DNA of 64,000 bases, from positions 7,212,501-7,276,500 of the forward strand of contig JAJFZO010000747.1 in NCBI GenBank assembly GCA_021397835.1. The letters run 5' to 3'. This DNA comes from Moringa oleifera. Lineage: Eukaryota; Streptophyta; Magnoliopsida; Brassicales; Moringaceae. The notes beneath the pieces are model-generated. The model searched no databases, had not been told where the DNA came from, and saw only the letters and a program-made list of their open reading frames with translations. Below, piece by piece: positions 13,339-24,639 of this stretch. Every line of letters starts with the position of its first letter. Position 1 is the stretch's first letter. The position numbers and the translations under genes are program-made.

Positions 13339-13780
13339 TTAACTAAGGTATTGCTTAATAGCTTTAGAGTTTGCAAAAATAGCTATTGCAATTGATTTAC
13401 AAATCCATACCATGTCTTTCTTGGTGAAATCAAAGGGCTGTCCTCCCATAAGTAGCTTTGCGAAGCGTAAGCAGAATATTCCATAATTGCCTCTACATCA
13501 AATAATAAGTTAAAGTTTAAACGATAATATCAAAACTTCATTGTAGAATATGTTAAAGTTGTAGGGATCTCTCACTCATTCTTTTGCTAGGGCAACTTCT
13601 TCTTTGGGATGAACTCATAAAGGGTGTCTCTATCAAGTACACCAAGGTAACCCTATCGATTGAAGCACCCAACACGCCTTATTAAGTTAGGAAGCATCTA
13701 CTGGACATAGCTCAGCTAAGGTATTTTAGGGGCATGTGAGGTCCCTTTCTTCTAATATGAATCATAAATTGTTATAAACA
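13339..13780 (-). pseudogene. Ulp1-like (C48) SUMO-protease relic, MULE copy B
   Basis: The minus strand at 13,492-13,339 encodes GNYGIFCLRFAKLLMGG followed by QPFDFTKKDM, ending at a stop. It is collinear with the copy A relic and begins after the same acceptor-like tag, which supports a real intron in the ancestral gene. In the catalytic box the expected Cys is Tyr (GNYGIF where the family has GDCG[VI]F), so the active site is lost. Upstream on the same strand (about 13,700-13,570) is the counterpart of the copy A block before the intron, with stops. Further upstream the gene is missing because copy B ends at about 13,785. Confidence 0.68.
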
Positions 13781-13785
13781 TCTAT

Positions 13786-15180
13786 TTTCTATTATATTTA
13801 ATTAAAGGATCAAATTTTGAAATAATCATTGAGTTAAAACATTTATATCATATAATACGATATAACGTAACATCATATTATATTATATAAAAGATATTAT
13901 ATTACATTATGTTATATTAATTTATTTTTTTATTGCATGTCATATTAATCTATTTTATTTTATCATATCAATTTCATATATACTATTTTTTATTTTTTAT
14001 TTACTATAACAAGAAAAAATGATTTTTTTTACAATTTTAAAACTATTGATTATATCAGTGATAATAAAAGTAAGCAAAAAAAATTATCGATTTTTAAACT
14101 ATTGATAGAAAATAAAATAATTGTTGGTTCTAAGTATTTTTATTTGTCTATTTTGGAACAAATAGTGTGCATTACAAGAAAAAACGCTTTTATGTATGCT
14201 TATTACGTATGCTATACATACCACAAGGAAATAGTTCCTTCCAATTCTTTTTTATCAAGCATAATAGAGTAGTTCTCTAAACCAAAATAGCAATAAAATG
14301 TACAATAAAAATATCATCATCAAATCTTACTCTAACTTCATTTCGCATATTAATTATTAATGGATAAGTTGCTTTTGCGAACTACACTAGAACTTGCTAA
14401 AAAATGGATCCCACTTCTTCACTAATTTTCTTTTCCTTTTTCTCCTAACATATGACAATGATAGATTTTAAAAGCCAAGTAACTTTTATCACACAAAAAA
14501 AAAAAAAAAAGATAATATACCACTACTAAAATTGGCTCATATTTTCTTAACAATCAGAGTAAAAATAAATTCTTTAGGCCAACTTACATGATGACATAGT
14601 GCATTTTTAACAAATAAGAGATATTCATCCTCATTTTAGGCAATCCAGCATCTTGAATCAATATTTGATTAATAAAAATCACAAAATTAGCATAAGAACT
14701 ATCAATAATAGTGTTTATTACAACAATATTCTATAATTTATCCATGATTAATTTACACACAACACTCTATTCATAAAAAAAAAAAAGACATTATTGATTA
14801 TGACTAATAGTGAAAAATAACTACCTACATTTTATTTTGAATATAATTTTTTTGTCACAAATTATTTTTTATAAATTTTTGAAATATAAAATTTTTAAAA
14901 TATATGTTTTATGTAGAGAAAAATTTTAAAATTTGTTATGATGATAACTTTAAAATTTTTCATATTTTTTAAAAATTTTAGTTTAAAATTCATAATACAA
15001 AATTTATAATTTGAATATTTTTAAATCTTTGTGATATAATATAAATTAAATCAAATTAAAACATAATATGTGTAATTAACTTAATTAATCAAAAAAGGTA
15101 AAATGCTAGTACAATTCAAAAAAATTATATTTAGTTTTAATAATACATTGATTCTAATTTATTACTTGGAAAAAGAACAA
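13786..15180. other. AT-rich intergenic stretch with CACTA-like end motifs
   Basis: No gene is supported. Most of it is very AT-rich with A and T runs. Two motifs resemble the outer end of CACTA elements (usual form CACTACAAGAAAA): actataacaagaaaaaatg at about 13,995 and cattacaagaaaaaacgc at about 14,173. They may be ends of small non-autonomous elements; partner ends were not found. Confidence 0.35.
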
Positions 15181-15630
15181 TCAGCTTACTCTAAGGCAGA
15201 AAAGACAGTAGCAGCTAAGCTTTTTACGAGGTAAATACAAATACCTAAATAAGTGGAAAGTGGTTAAATTGAAGCTTGTCCAAAGAGGAAACAGATTGCC
15301 ATGTTGCAGATGTGATCAACTCATAAGGGTTTATATCGAGGTTCTATGCAATAATACATCTACTTGGATGACTTTGAAGTGTAGCACCATAACAAGCCTG
15401 CAACCTGATTGTTTAGTGCATAGGAAGCCATTGGGACAAAAATGTTAGAGAATAAAACTATTCTGTAACTATAGACAAAGCCAACAAGGTTGCCTTGAAA
15501 CACAGGAAGAAGAATATGATGATTTCAGACAAAGGTTATTGAATAGTTTGGGGAGCATTAGGATATGTCGAATGTAACTAGTAAATAAACCAAACAGGCA
15601 ATGTGTAATCTAGTAAGAATGGCTTGAGTA

Positions 15631-17620
15631 CTAGACATCAAAGGAATAGTTTTGAGCACTACCTAAATGAAGAACACCAAATATGGTAGCCATTAAAAGG
15701 GCACTCTGTAAATTGATATCAAAGAGTGGTAGCAATGCACTACAGAAAATGAGTTCTTAGGTAATTGGCATGTTCAAGTACCAATGATACATTAGTCCAT
15801 TTTATGATAAAGGAGGCAAAGGTGCTACATCCTAAATAGGTGGAAAGATGAACAAAAGAAAGAAAGATTAATTCTCTTTTTACCTCACTAACCCCAAGCA
15901 AAAATGCAATCAGTAAGTAATCCACAGGTTCAACGAAGTAAAGATCTGCATTGGAAGAAATAGAGGTTATTAGAGTTTAATAAAGCAGTTAAACATCAGT
16001 CTTGGAGCGAGAAGGATGGTCAGCATCACATGAATGCATGTACCAGAAGTTCTATGTACCAGTTAATCAGCTGCTTCTTTAGATTCAGCAAAATCTAGCC
16101 ATGTTTTTAGTAGCAAGTATCTACATGATGATATGAAGATAACTAATCTAACAATCAACTCAAGATGCCACACTTGGAAACAATATGCACACAAAAGGAA
16201 AACATTTAGTTTTTCTCTATCATGTATCAAAACTTCCATTCAATTACATTAGAGTAAATAAATATTAAAATGAGAAATTTTAGCAAGATGACCCATTAAG
16301 ATACGAGAACTCCAGTCATCTAAGCATAACTTTTGAAATAAGTAGTTTCTGAAATAATGTAAATTTAAGATGTGAACTTAAATTTAGAGTTAGAAACCTG
16401 GAGTTACTCATTAGTATGGCCTGTAATGGTTAACTCTACTCAACTTAATAGAGCCTCAGATCTTCATATCAATGGAGCATTTCATCTATTTTCTTGATCC
16501 CATATAGATGACTGGAATAGATGACTAATATTGCTTCATCTCGGCATCGAATTCGACCAATAGAATTGCATACCTGTGTCCTACCCAGGCTGCGTCAACA
16601 CATCACTTATGAATGGGGCCTGTCTCGAATATAGAATACTTAAATTAAGCTGGTACGGTGAGATTTGCAGGATGTTTACAAATTCTGATCTTGTTCTCAT
16701 GCCATTTACAAAATAACAAATTACATGTAGAAATGGCAAATTACATATTAGTATTTAATGAAATGCATTGAAAGATTTGTATCTGACTTTTGTGGTAAAC
16801 TTAGCATGGAGCAATTTTAAAGATGTTAACGCTTTTTGAGGAGGGTGAAATGCATTAATGGATCAAGTAATTTAATCAATTGGTTTTGTATAGTAACATA
16901 AGTTATTGAGTATTACACTAATGATTTATGATCCCTCATATGTAACAGAGTAAAGAAGGGGTAAATGATTCAGAAATTATAGTCTGTAATGTATGCAATT
17001 ATTAGTTTCTTAATGCATGAATGATTCAAAAATTATAGTCTGCAATGTATGATCCCCTATATATTACAAAGTAAAGGAGAGGGTAAATGATTTAAAAATT
17101 ATAGTCTTGTAACACAAATACAATAGATGAAGCGGTTGTCCAGTTAAAATGCATAAATGCAACCATGCAAAAGCTTATATCTAAATGTGACATTATAAAA
17201 CAAAATCATCTAAGTAAATAATCTTTGCAAAAAGAGAAAAATTTACTCATCTATAAAATCAAATGATGTGAAAATTGCAAACTCAAGAAAAGAAAAGAAA
17301 AAAATCAGAACAATTACCAGTAAGAAATCGCAAAACCTAACCAAAAATCTCTCTTTGTCTCTCACGACGCAAGAATAAGGTTTTTAATAGTTTTGCCATA
17401 TCACTTTCTTTGCTTCAGTGCTACCATTTGACTATGCATGATGCTTTTTTCACAAAATTTATCAAGAAATGAAGTTTTTGATCGATTATATAACATTAAA
17501 AGAAAAAACTTTTCGTTTGAAAAAGCGATATTTGTCAAAGAGTGAAGGAAGCAGTTAAAACAGTGAAGTGTAATGAGTGAGTAGAGATTGATAAGTGTAA
17601 TGTAAATTATATCTACTACT
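15631..17620 (-). pseudogene. Decayed CPBP (CAAX-protease-like) membrane metalloprotease gene, copy 1
   Basis: CPBP/ABI proteins are multi-pass membrane proteases with glutamate and histidine active-site motifs (EExxxR and a later FxxxH). Read right to left: a first-exon-like block ends at 17,318 before GT. The exon 16,172-16,060 encodes WHLELIVRLVIFISS, then LLLKTWLDFAESKEAAD and a stop where family members usually have Gln, then donor gtacatag. The exon 15,945-15,884 (acceptor tgcag) encodes PVDYLLIAFLLGVSE after a one-base loss. The segment about 15,757-15,631 encodes ELIFCSALLPLF (Arg of EExxxR is Cys), then FGVLHLGS with the His motif kept, then a stop. Order and splice sites match plant family members, but stops and frameshifts make it a pseudogene. 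The last exons were not found; the stretch down to about 15,180 has no clear coding. Confidence 0.72.
16930..17112. repeat. Imperfect tandem repeat inside CPBP copy 1 intron
   Basis: The phrase aatgattcagaaattatagt recurs three times with small changes (about 16,966, 17,021 and 17,086). A larger unit beginning atgatccc recurs at 16,929 and 17,049. It is probably a local duplication within an intron. Confidence 0.6.
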
Positions 17621-18469
17621 TAATAGCTTTTACTACCTAAGACATTATATAAAATTTTTATTTAATCAAGTGGTTAAAGTGCTACAAGATTATTTAAGAA
17701 AGTTAGGTTCAAGTTCGTCCTCTTGACCTCTTGTATTTTTCTTTTAGAATATTTAAACCAAAAATTTTGAAAAAATAACCAAAAAAATACATAAATTTTT
17801 AAGTACATATCATTTAAAATCTTGAGTTTTATCCTCTCTCTCCAATCAAACTTTAATTTTTAAAATATATCCAAACAAACTCTAATATATTGATTTTGTT
17901 CAAATTAAACATTGACTCAAAACAATTGCAAAAAATTAATAATCTTTTCATTGTTGAAATGCCTAAAAACTACTCAAATAAATTTTAAACTTGATTTCAA
18001 TTTTATCCCTCAAATTTGAAAAATTTTTAATTAATCAATGATTTTTTATAAAATTTTTAAATTTTTGATAGTATATATATTTTTTAAAAAATCAATACTT
18101 AAAATTTTTTTAATATTTTTATGATGATAGCTTAAATATTTTTTATTATATGTAAAAAATTATAAGTCACAATTTATTATAAAATATTTTTAATTTAAAT
18201 ATTTTTATTATTATATTTAAATTTATCAATAGAATTTAATTTAGTTAAAATTAAAATATTAATATTTATTTGAATATATTTTAAAAGTAAAAATTTGATT
18301 GAACAAAGAAAATAAAATTTAAAATTTAAAATAATATTTATTCTAAATTTTTTGTAGACCATTGCCACGTCACAAATTACTTCAAGAGGGATTAGAGTCT
18401 AATCTATCCCTCATACAATTTCTTTTGTTTATTTATGGTAATCACAAAAGATCAGAATTAAAGAGAGAT
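17621..18469. other. AT-rich stretch, no gene seen
   Basis: The stretch has A/T runs and stops in all frames. The phrase around 17,660-17,730 (ggttaaagtgctacaagatt onward) has the look of a dispersed plant repeat, but I cannot name a family. Confidence 0.4.
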
Positions 18470-19545
18470 TTAGTGGTTGAAAAGCAAGGACGCTCTCTGT
18501 GGCCATGAGAACTACTTTAATTGCATCGGTCATTGTCTCAACTCCTATTTATTTGATGCAGGTGGAGAAGATACCTATGAATGTTCGCTCAGATATTGAA
18601 AGATACCAAAGATGTTTCATCTGAAGCCATGCCATGAGAGAGACAAAAAGAAACTACACATTATTGCATGGGAGACTATTTGTCAACCGAAAGGAAGAGG
18701 TGGATTAGGGTTAAGAGGAGTTCAATTGATGAATAAGGCATGTCTCATGAAACTTTCCTGGAAAATTTTAGCTCAGGAAGATTCTCTTTGGATGGATGTG
18801 ATAAATAGCAAATATGATAATGAATAAGGCCATTTTTTGGAAGAGTTCAAAGTTGGGTAAATTCAGAGTTAAGAGTGCATATAAGCTCTGGCTTCATTGA
18901 GGTGGTTTTCTCTTAATCCGGTTTATTAGGAGATGATATGAAAAATTCCCTGTTTCAAACCAAGTGAGGTTCTTTTCATGGATGGCTTATCATAGCAGAC
19001 TAGCTACCAACTCGTGAATTCTTGGTTCAAAAAATGGGAGGGGATAAGAAATGTAAATGGTGTAGGAATTGTAATGAATTTGTCACCCATGTGCTGAGAC
19101 ATTGTGTTCATGCGAAGGAAATGTGAAAGAAATTGGTTCCAAAGGAGACCATGTCATTTTTATTGAGTGCAGCTCCGAAGAGTGATTTCGGTTTAATGGA
19201 GAACAAGGTACTTTTGCAAAATCAAAATGGCCTACATTTTGGGCTATTAATTGTCGGCTACTTTGAAAAATGGCATGATGTAATGATTTCGTGCATCTTG
19301 ATGCGATGCATCTTAGTCTAATGAAATTTTGTGGTAAGATGTCAATGTTTAAGGCAGAAATATGGGGTTTTTCCTGGGTTTGACATTGGGAAAATGGATG
19401 TGAAAGTCAATCCCTTAACGTTTATTGGGAAGCTCATGGAAAAGGACTGGCAAGTACAGGTGTTTCATGTTTGTAGGGAAAGAAACAAGTGTGCTAATTG
19501 GTTGGCTAATCAAAGATTCAAGGGATCATTTTTTAATATTTAATT
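18470..19545 (+). mobile_element. LINE (non-LTR retrotransposon) 3' remnant
   Basis: Three consecutive pieces of a plant L1-type ORF2 are readable. The end of the reverse transcriptase is at about 18,505-18,620 (TTLIASVIVSTPIYLMQ). The linker and zf-RVT region is at 18,612-19,130 (LHIIAWETICQPKGRGGLGL, KLGKFRVKSAYKLW, VRFFSWMAYHSRL and a C..C..H..C finger near 19,050-19,110). The RNase H-like end is at 19,290-19,545 (EKDWQVQVFHVCRERNKCAN). Stops and frame changes separate them, so it is dead. No poly-A tail is clear, as AT-rich sequence follows. 5' truncation is usual for LINEs. Confidence 0.8.
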
Positions 19546-20402
19546 TTATTTTAATATTTTATTCTTTTATAATAATTTTAAAAATAGTTTTTATTTATTA
19601 ATCATTGATTACCAATAAATAATTGATGATTATATATTTTATAATATTATTTTATATAATATTAATTTTTAAAAAATTATCTTAATAAATTTAAATTATA
19701 GTCATCACTTTTAATAGCTTTTGAAGAATATTATTTTATAATGTTTTTAATTGGTATTACTCGTACAATTAATTATTTATATATTTTTTTAGAATATTAA
19801 TTTAAATTTTAATATGTAAAAAAATTTAAGTAAAAATCATTTAAAACTCTTCACAAAATTGATACTACAATTTAACATACAATCATTCTTCTTTCGTCAT
19901 AGCACATTTCAGTATAAATAGTAACATTGCGTTCCAATATAAATACATCACAATTTTTAAACCTCCAATGAATCTTAATTCTCATTCAACAAATATATTT
20001 AATAATATATCAAAACATAAGAAAAATTCAACTTATAAATTATCATTATATTTACAATATAAGTTCAAATATAAATTGGTACAAATCCTAACAACTCTAT
20101 TATGTCAATTACCAAATTGGAAGCACAAGTCTTATACATTTACCTTAAGTTGGTGTCTAACAAGATGCTCCACGTATACAGCTCGATCTCCTTTCTAACT
20201 TCATTAAATTTGTAGAGAGTGCGAGTATTTATATTTATGAAAAATAAAAAAAATTAGTAAGAATGAAAATTTTATAATAATTACATTAAATACACAAATA
20301 AGTATTTTTTTAAATATGAATCATTATTGTTATATCTATTAATGGTGTCCCTCATGTATTTTATTACAAAGCATCACACTGAGTGTCAGAATGTAGACAC
20401 TA
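19546..20402. other. AT-rich stretch, no gene seen
   Basis: Very AT-rich sequence. The open frame at 19,968-20,198 has biased composition and no recognisable motif, so it is not called as a gene. Confidence 0.4.
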
Positions 20403-20729
20403 CTATTGATACCCAATTTTACCTCCCTCTAAATTAATTTGATTAAGATATAAAAGGAAATGGATACAATTGTTGATTGTAAATGGGCCACGGTGGATTT
20501 CATTGGATTAAGATGTCATTGGGTTTATTAGGCCTAATAAGGCCTTATTAGGTTTGTCCTTGCGACGTGGCGAGTTTTAGATGCAAATCAGCTTTGTTAC
20601 AATTGGATTTGCAGTTGCCTTTGTACCTTAAAGACAAGCAATATGCAAAAGAAAAAAGAGACATTATTGAATGAAAATGGTGAATTACAAAAAAGTGATA
20701 GAAAAAAATTGCAAATTAAAAAGAAAATT

Positions 20730-22440
20730 ATGCGTCTGTAGCAGCATTGTCAATTTCAGAAAGAATCTCCGACAGTGTGGGCTCTGAGGCACTGTCTTGC
20801 TTAGGAGTTGTAATAGCTACCTCTAAGGGTCCTGCTCCTGGTTGGATCTTGATGAAATCTAAGTTTAGGTTGGGGTACCTGGCCTGGACTTCCTTCTTAG
20901 TGGCTTTTCTGATATCCTAGAAGAGTGCTTCACACTCAGCATTAACTAGTTCATTAAACTCTGCCCCTTGCTTGAAGGCCCTCTACTACATCTCTCTTGG
21001 TAGCCTTCATGCTCTCTATATGAGCAATCTTGATCAATTATAGTCCTGTAGCGGCGTCGGGCTTCGCGCTCTCCAGGTCTTCCAAATGAGCCCTTTTTGC
21101 TAGTTGTAGCTGACGAAAAGCCTCAAATTTGTCTTTTCAAGCTCTGCTTTGATGACAGCAATCTCTTGCTTCAATTTTTCTTTATTTGCCTTCAAGGAGA
21201 CATTTTCATTTTGCAGCTTTTTACCCTTCTCTGGGACTGTCTAGAGAGCTTCTTCTACTTTTTTTTTTTTCGCAATTAATCAGAGCAGCTACAGTGATTG
21301 CAGTCAAATATGATCAATGATGCCTTATGAAGGACCTATAACCCAAAGTGGCAACAAGGTGTTAGTAAAATGGGAAACAAATGCTGAAGTTTAAAGGAAG
21401 TAGATACAAGATAAATACCTCTTGGGAGACCAAGTTCTGCACCCTTTGGCCCTTAGTCTGTTGTTGTTAGGGCTTGAAAATCTTAAAGGAACAGATTCTC
21501 CTACAAGAGCAGGTGAATCTGTTTCTTTTTATCTTTTAAAAGCAATGGGCTGCCTCGTAAGAGGTTGAAGTCTGTGAAGGCCAGTATCTTTGAGGTTACA
21601 AGGGGTTTGTGTCCCCTGCAACCTTCGCTAAAAGGAGCCCCTACAGGGATTTTCTCGGCCCTGATAATGATCACTTAGTACTTCCTTTTGCTAGTACGGC
21701 ATTATTTCTAGAAAGTCTACAAGGTATAACAAAAGAGTAGTGATATTGAATACAAGGTAAATTACATTTTAATCAGAGATAAAGTGCGGACTTGAAGAGG
21801 TGCTTGGGAGCATAATGCTGAAGGGAGCTTCTGCTCCAAGGAGGTCTTGGTTGGCTGCTGGTCTGAGGAGGAGAAGATTGCATTATGGCTTAAGGAACGA
21901 GGCTCTAAGAAAGTAGATGGAATCCTCGAAGGAGAAGTCGGGGGAGTGGTTGGAATCCTAGTGGCTAAAGGGCTAGCAGCCTAAATGGGTTTTGTGTGGT
22001 CATTGACCCAAAACAAAGGGGAAATAAAAGGAGATGGTTGTGCCATATGCTAAACTTTATAGCAGCTTGCGGACATCGGCTAAAGGCTTCGGGAGCAGGA
22101 TATTATTCCCATTCTTTGAAGTAAGATTATACCACTGGGCCAAGTCACTAGGTAACCTATTCTAGGAGGCCCAAAGGAAGCTTTCCTTCCATTTGACTAT
22201 AGATTTAGGGAGCCCTAGATAGAAAAGATCAGGCTTTGTCATGCTAAAGTACCAACCATTATATAGTGCACTTACTGGAGTATCCTGCTTCTTAATTTCA
22301 TAAAATTTGGCAAATATTAGGGGGGACAGTAAAGAAGTCTTGGTTTCTAAGCACTTAGCTATGAAGGCTACTAAAACTCTTTAGGAATTAGGTATTAATT
22401 GGGCTGGAGAAATGTTAAAAGCATCACAAATGTTATAATG
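20730..22440 (-). pseudogene. Gag-like gene relic of E1
   Basis: From right to left on -: about 22,440-22,090 encodes AKFYEIKKQDTPVSALYNGW, then YFSMTKPDLFYLGLPKSIVK, the pattern found in plant proteins annotated as putative gypsy-type transposon. About 21,690-21,430 encodes REKIPVGAPFSEGC and KILAFTDFNLLRGSPLLLKD. About 21,240-20,740 encodes a Lys/Glu-rich coiled coil (KKLQNENVSLKANKEKLKQE), then KKEVQARYPNLNLDFIKIQP and a Ser/Glu-rich tail ending SEIDNAATDA and a stop. Several stops interrupt it. The C-terminal 60 or so residues are open and quite well kept. A function in packaging retroelement RNA is inferred from the family only. Confidence 0.6.
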
Positions 22441-22519
22441 TCATGTTTGATTTGTTGAATAGACTATAAACTGCATTTGAGTCATTATTGGACTGAAGAC
22501 TTGATATATGGTAGCAGCT

Positions 22520-22800
22520 GGAGCGGACACGTGGTAAGTAGCCTGGGAATGTTTCATGAGAAACCTGGTCAGATATGTACCCGCTTACGGACCCAATACG
22601 TGGCAGCTGTTGGTCATGGTAAATACAAGAGGGTGTGTCACTGGTGACCCGTTCGGGTTTATACGTGCTTTTAGATCCGCCACGTGGTCGCCTAGTGACC
22701 TGAGAAGCAGTAGATACGGGCACGCATGGCAGCCTATAGCCCATTGGGATTATATCCATCTCTTAAACCTGCCACATGGCCAATTGAAGACTTGACACGT
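22520..22800. promoter_or_regulatory. Cluster of ACGTG/CACGTGG motifs in a GC-richer block
   Basis: G-box or ABRE-like cores occur at 22,528 (CACGTGG), 22,598 (ACGTGGC), 22,663 (ACGTG) and 22,681 (CACGTGG), with one-base variants at 22,773 (CACATGG) and 22,795 (ACACGT). Around them phrases such as acctg, tacgggc and ccatt recur, so the block looks built from diverged repeats. Such cores bind bZIP and bHLH factors in plants. Position upstream of the minus-strand gag-like gene suggests an LTR or promoter of E1. Regulation itself is inference. Confidence 0.45.
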
Positions 22801-23390
22801 AGTAGGTATGGTTACAAACCTGGGTAGCCCAATATCCATGTTTTTAGACCCGAAATTGGGTAGTGAGATACTCGACATGCAAGACCAGAGAGGGAACTTG
22901 CGAAAAGGATATACACCGAAAACTAGTTATGATCTTCATGCAATAGATCAAATGCGTGACAATGTAAGATACTGACAGTAACAGACAGTCATCATTGAAG
23001 ATTGCGACAAAAAATTGCATGATGATTGCACTAAAATGAACATCGAATTGCAACGACAAGGGCAACTACTCAATAATATCTTATGGCACCTCATTGTACC
23101 TGATTGGGTAGGTGTTTATGGGGCACTAGCCACGTTAGAAGTTTCAACCTTGGGTTGCCTGTTGATGTACGCCCAAAGATCATTATTTATAAGGGTCTAG
23201 GCTCATTCATTCAACACAGTGACATAAATAGATTATTACACATTACACTCGTTGCTGGCAACTATTGGAAAGGAAGGATTTTTTTTTTCTTCACAATTGT
23301 AAATCTTTCTTTTCAATTTATACAATTCTATATCTGAATTAGGATTGTAAACATCTTGCTTTCAATAAAGTAGAAATCAATTATGGAAAC

Positions 23391-24589
23391 TGCTTTTGTC
23401 ATTTATTTTACGTAATATTAAATTTATGATATTTCTTACTTAGAAATTAGAATGCTCTAATTTAGTTATTTCAAATTTCAAGTTTTTGTTATTTTAAAAA
23501 ATATCCCCAAATTTGAAAGTAAAGGGATGAAATGATTATGAAGTTCCTTTTTTTGTAAAAATTATTTTAGAGTATTAAGTATGGAAACCATTGTGGAGTC
23601 CTCATGTTCTCCCTAAATGTCCCTATTTATAAAAAAATTATATATTGGTTTTATTTAGTGTTATGGCTATCTCTGAATTTTAAAAAAAAATTAATTTAAT
23701 TGATACCAATTATAGATGATGCAAGGATGTTAATCATTATACGTAATTGACTCTCGAATCCTTTTTTTTTTCTTTAGAAAATAAAATGATTGGTTTGTCT
23801 TTTATACTTTGAAAATAAAATTTTGGTGGCTAATAATATCTAAAAGGATTAATGCCAACTCCTACTATTTTCACATCTATGGTTTTCACAATTAAAACCC
23901 CGATTATGACAATTGTTGACTCTACTAAGAATTTAATTCGAGCATCAAGTCAAAATTAAATTAAATATATTTTTAGATTCAATACAATTAGATGCATTAT
24001 ATTTAATGCTTTACTTTATTACAACATTTGCATTATTTTATGACCATACACACACATTACTTTACAAGCATGACATAAGCTCAAAAGCCCGAGCTTTACC
24101 TTTGGAAGGGATACATGCAACCATGCTTCGTGAAGTTATTTCGCTTTCACCAAGCTGGTGAAATATCCCACTCAGTTTCAAACTTTGAACACATTATTTC
24201 CTAAGATTACTAATAGCTTCCCTAGTGATAGTGGCGTTCTTAAGTGCCTTGTTAGTTCGATGAAGAAGCATTCTAGGAACCTATAAACCAATCTATCCTT
24301 ACATAACTTAATATTTATTTAACCTAGGATAAAGCCATGGTTAGAGCTTAAAGAATATACCTAATAGGACACGCACAAGATCATAATGCTAACATTGTTT
24401 GTTCTTGTGTTATTTTTCTTTTTCTTTGCATACCATTTCATGTCAACCAAAAGTTTGTCATTCTAATATCATCACTTCTTTGTTAATTTCCCAATGATAT
24501 GAAAGTTTCACCAATCCTAGTTGAATACAAAGGTGCCCAAGAGTGGTCTAAGGAGAAATAGAGGAATGAGAAAAAAAATCACCTGAAAA
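23391..24589. other. Spacer, possible retroelement leader, no gene seen
   Basis: AT-rich up to about 24,040. From 24,060 (caagcatgacataagctcaa onward) the sequence is more mixed and directly precedes the Ty3/gypsy gag relic, so it may be that element's LTR or untranslated leader. No primer-binding site was identified. Confidence 0.3.
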
Positions 24590-24639
24590 GGGACTTTAAA
24601 TCGAGTTTACAAATGAAGTCAAGATAGCCATCTAGATAA

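Larger units (their letters stand above)
9184..13785 (+). mobile_element. Mutator-like element (MULE), copy B, decayed
   Basis: This is the second copy of the element seen at 1-4,860, in the same orientation. It has the transposase relic on + (9,861-12,560) and the Ulp1-like relic on - (13,780-13,339). Similarity to copy A breaks at about 13,785, where sequence changes abruptly to very AT-rich DNA; copy A runs on, so copy B is probably truncated at that end or interrupted by an insertion. The two copies carry different stops and substitutions, showing that they diverged long ago. Same-strand placement fits either two independent insertions or a tandem duplication of about 9 kb. Confidence 0.72.
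20403..23390 (-). mobile_element. Retroelement E1 with gag-like gene only
   Basis: Left edge: attgatacccaattttacc, close to the terminal phrase TGTTGACACC of many plant Ty3/gypsy LTRs and to the phrase at 32,270 bounding relative E2. Inside is a decayed gag-like gene on - and then, to its right, a GC-richer block with repeated ACGT motifs. The right end resembles that of E2 (aacatcttgctttcaataaa at 23,350; compare 34,768). No protease, reverse transcriptase or integrase was found between these limits, so it looks non-autonomous. Exact ends and LTRs are not proven. Confidence 0.5.

Noticed and set aside
22433..22795. Open frames of 79 and 108 residues on opposite strands
   Set aside because: They lie in the GC-richer motif cluster, where stops are rarer by composition. 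Neither shows a known pattern, and repeats explain the sequence better.
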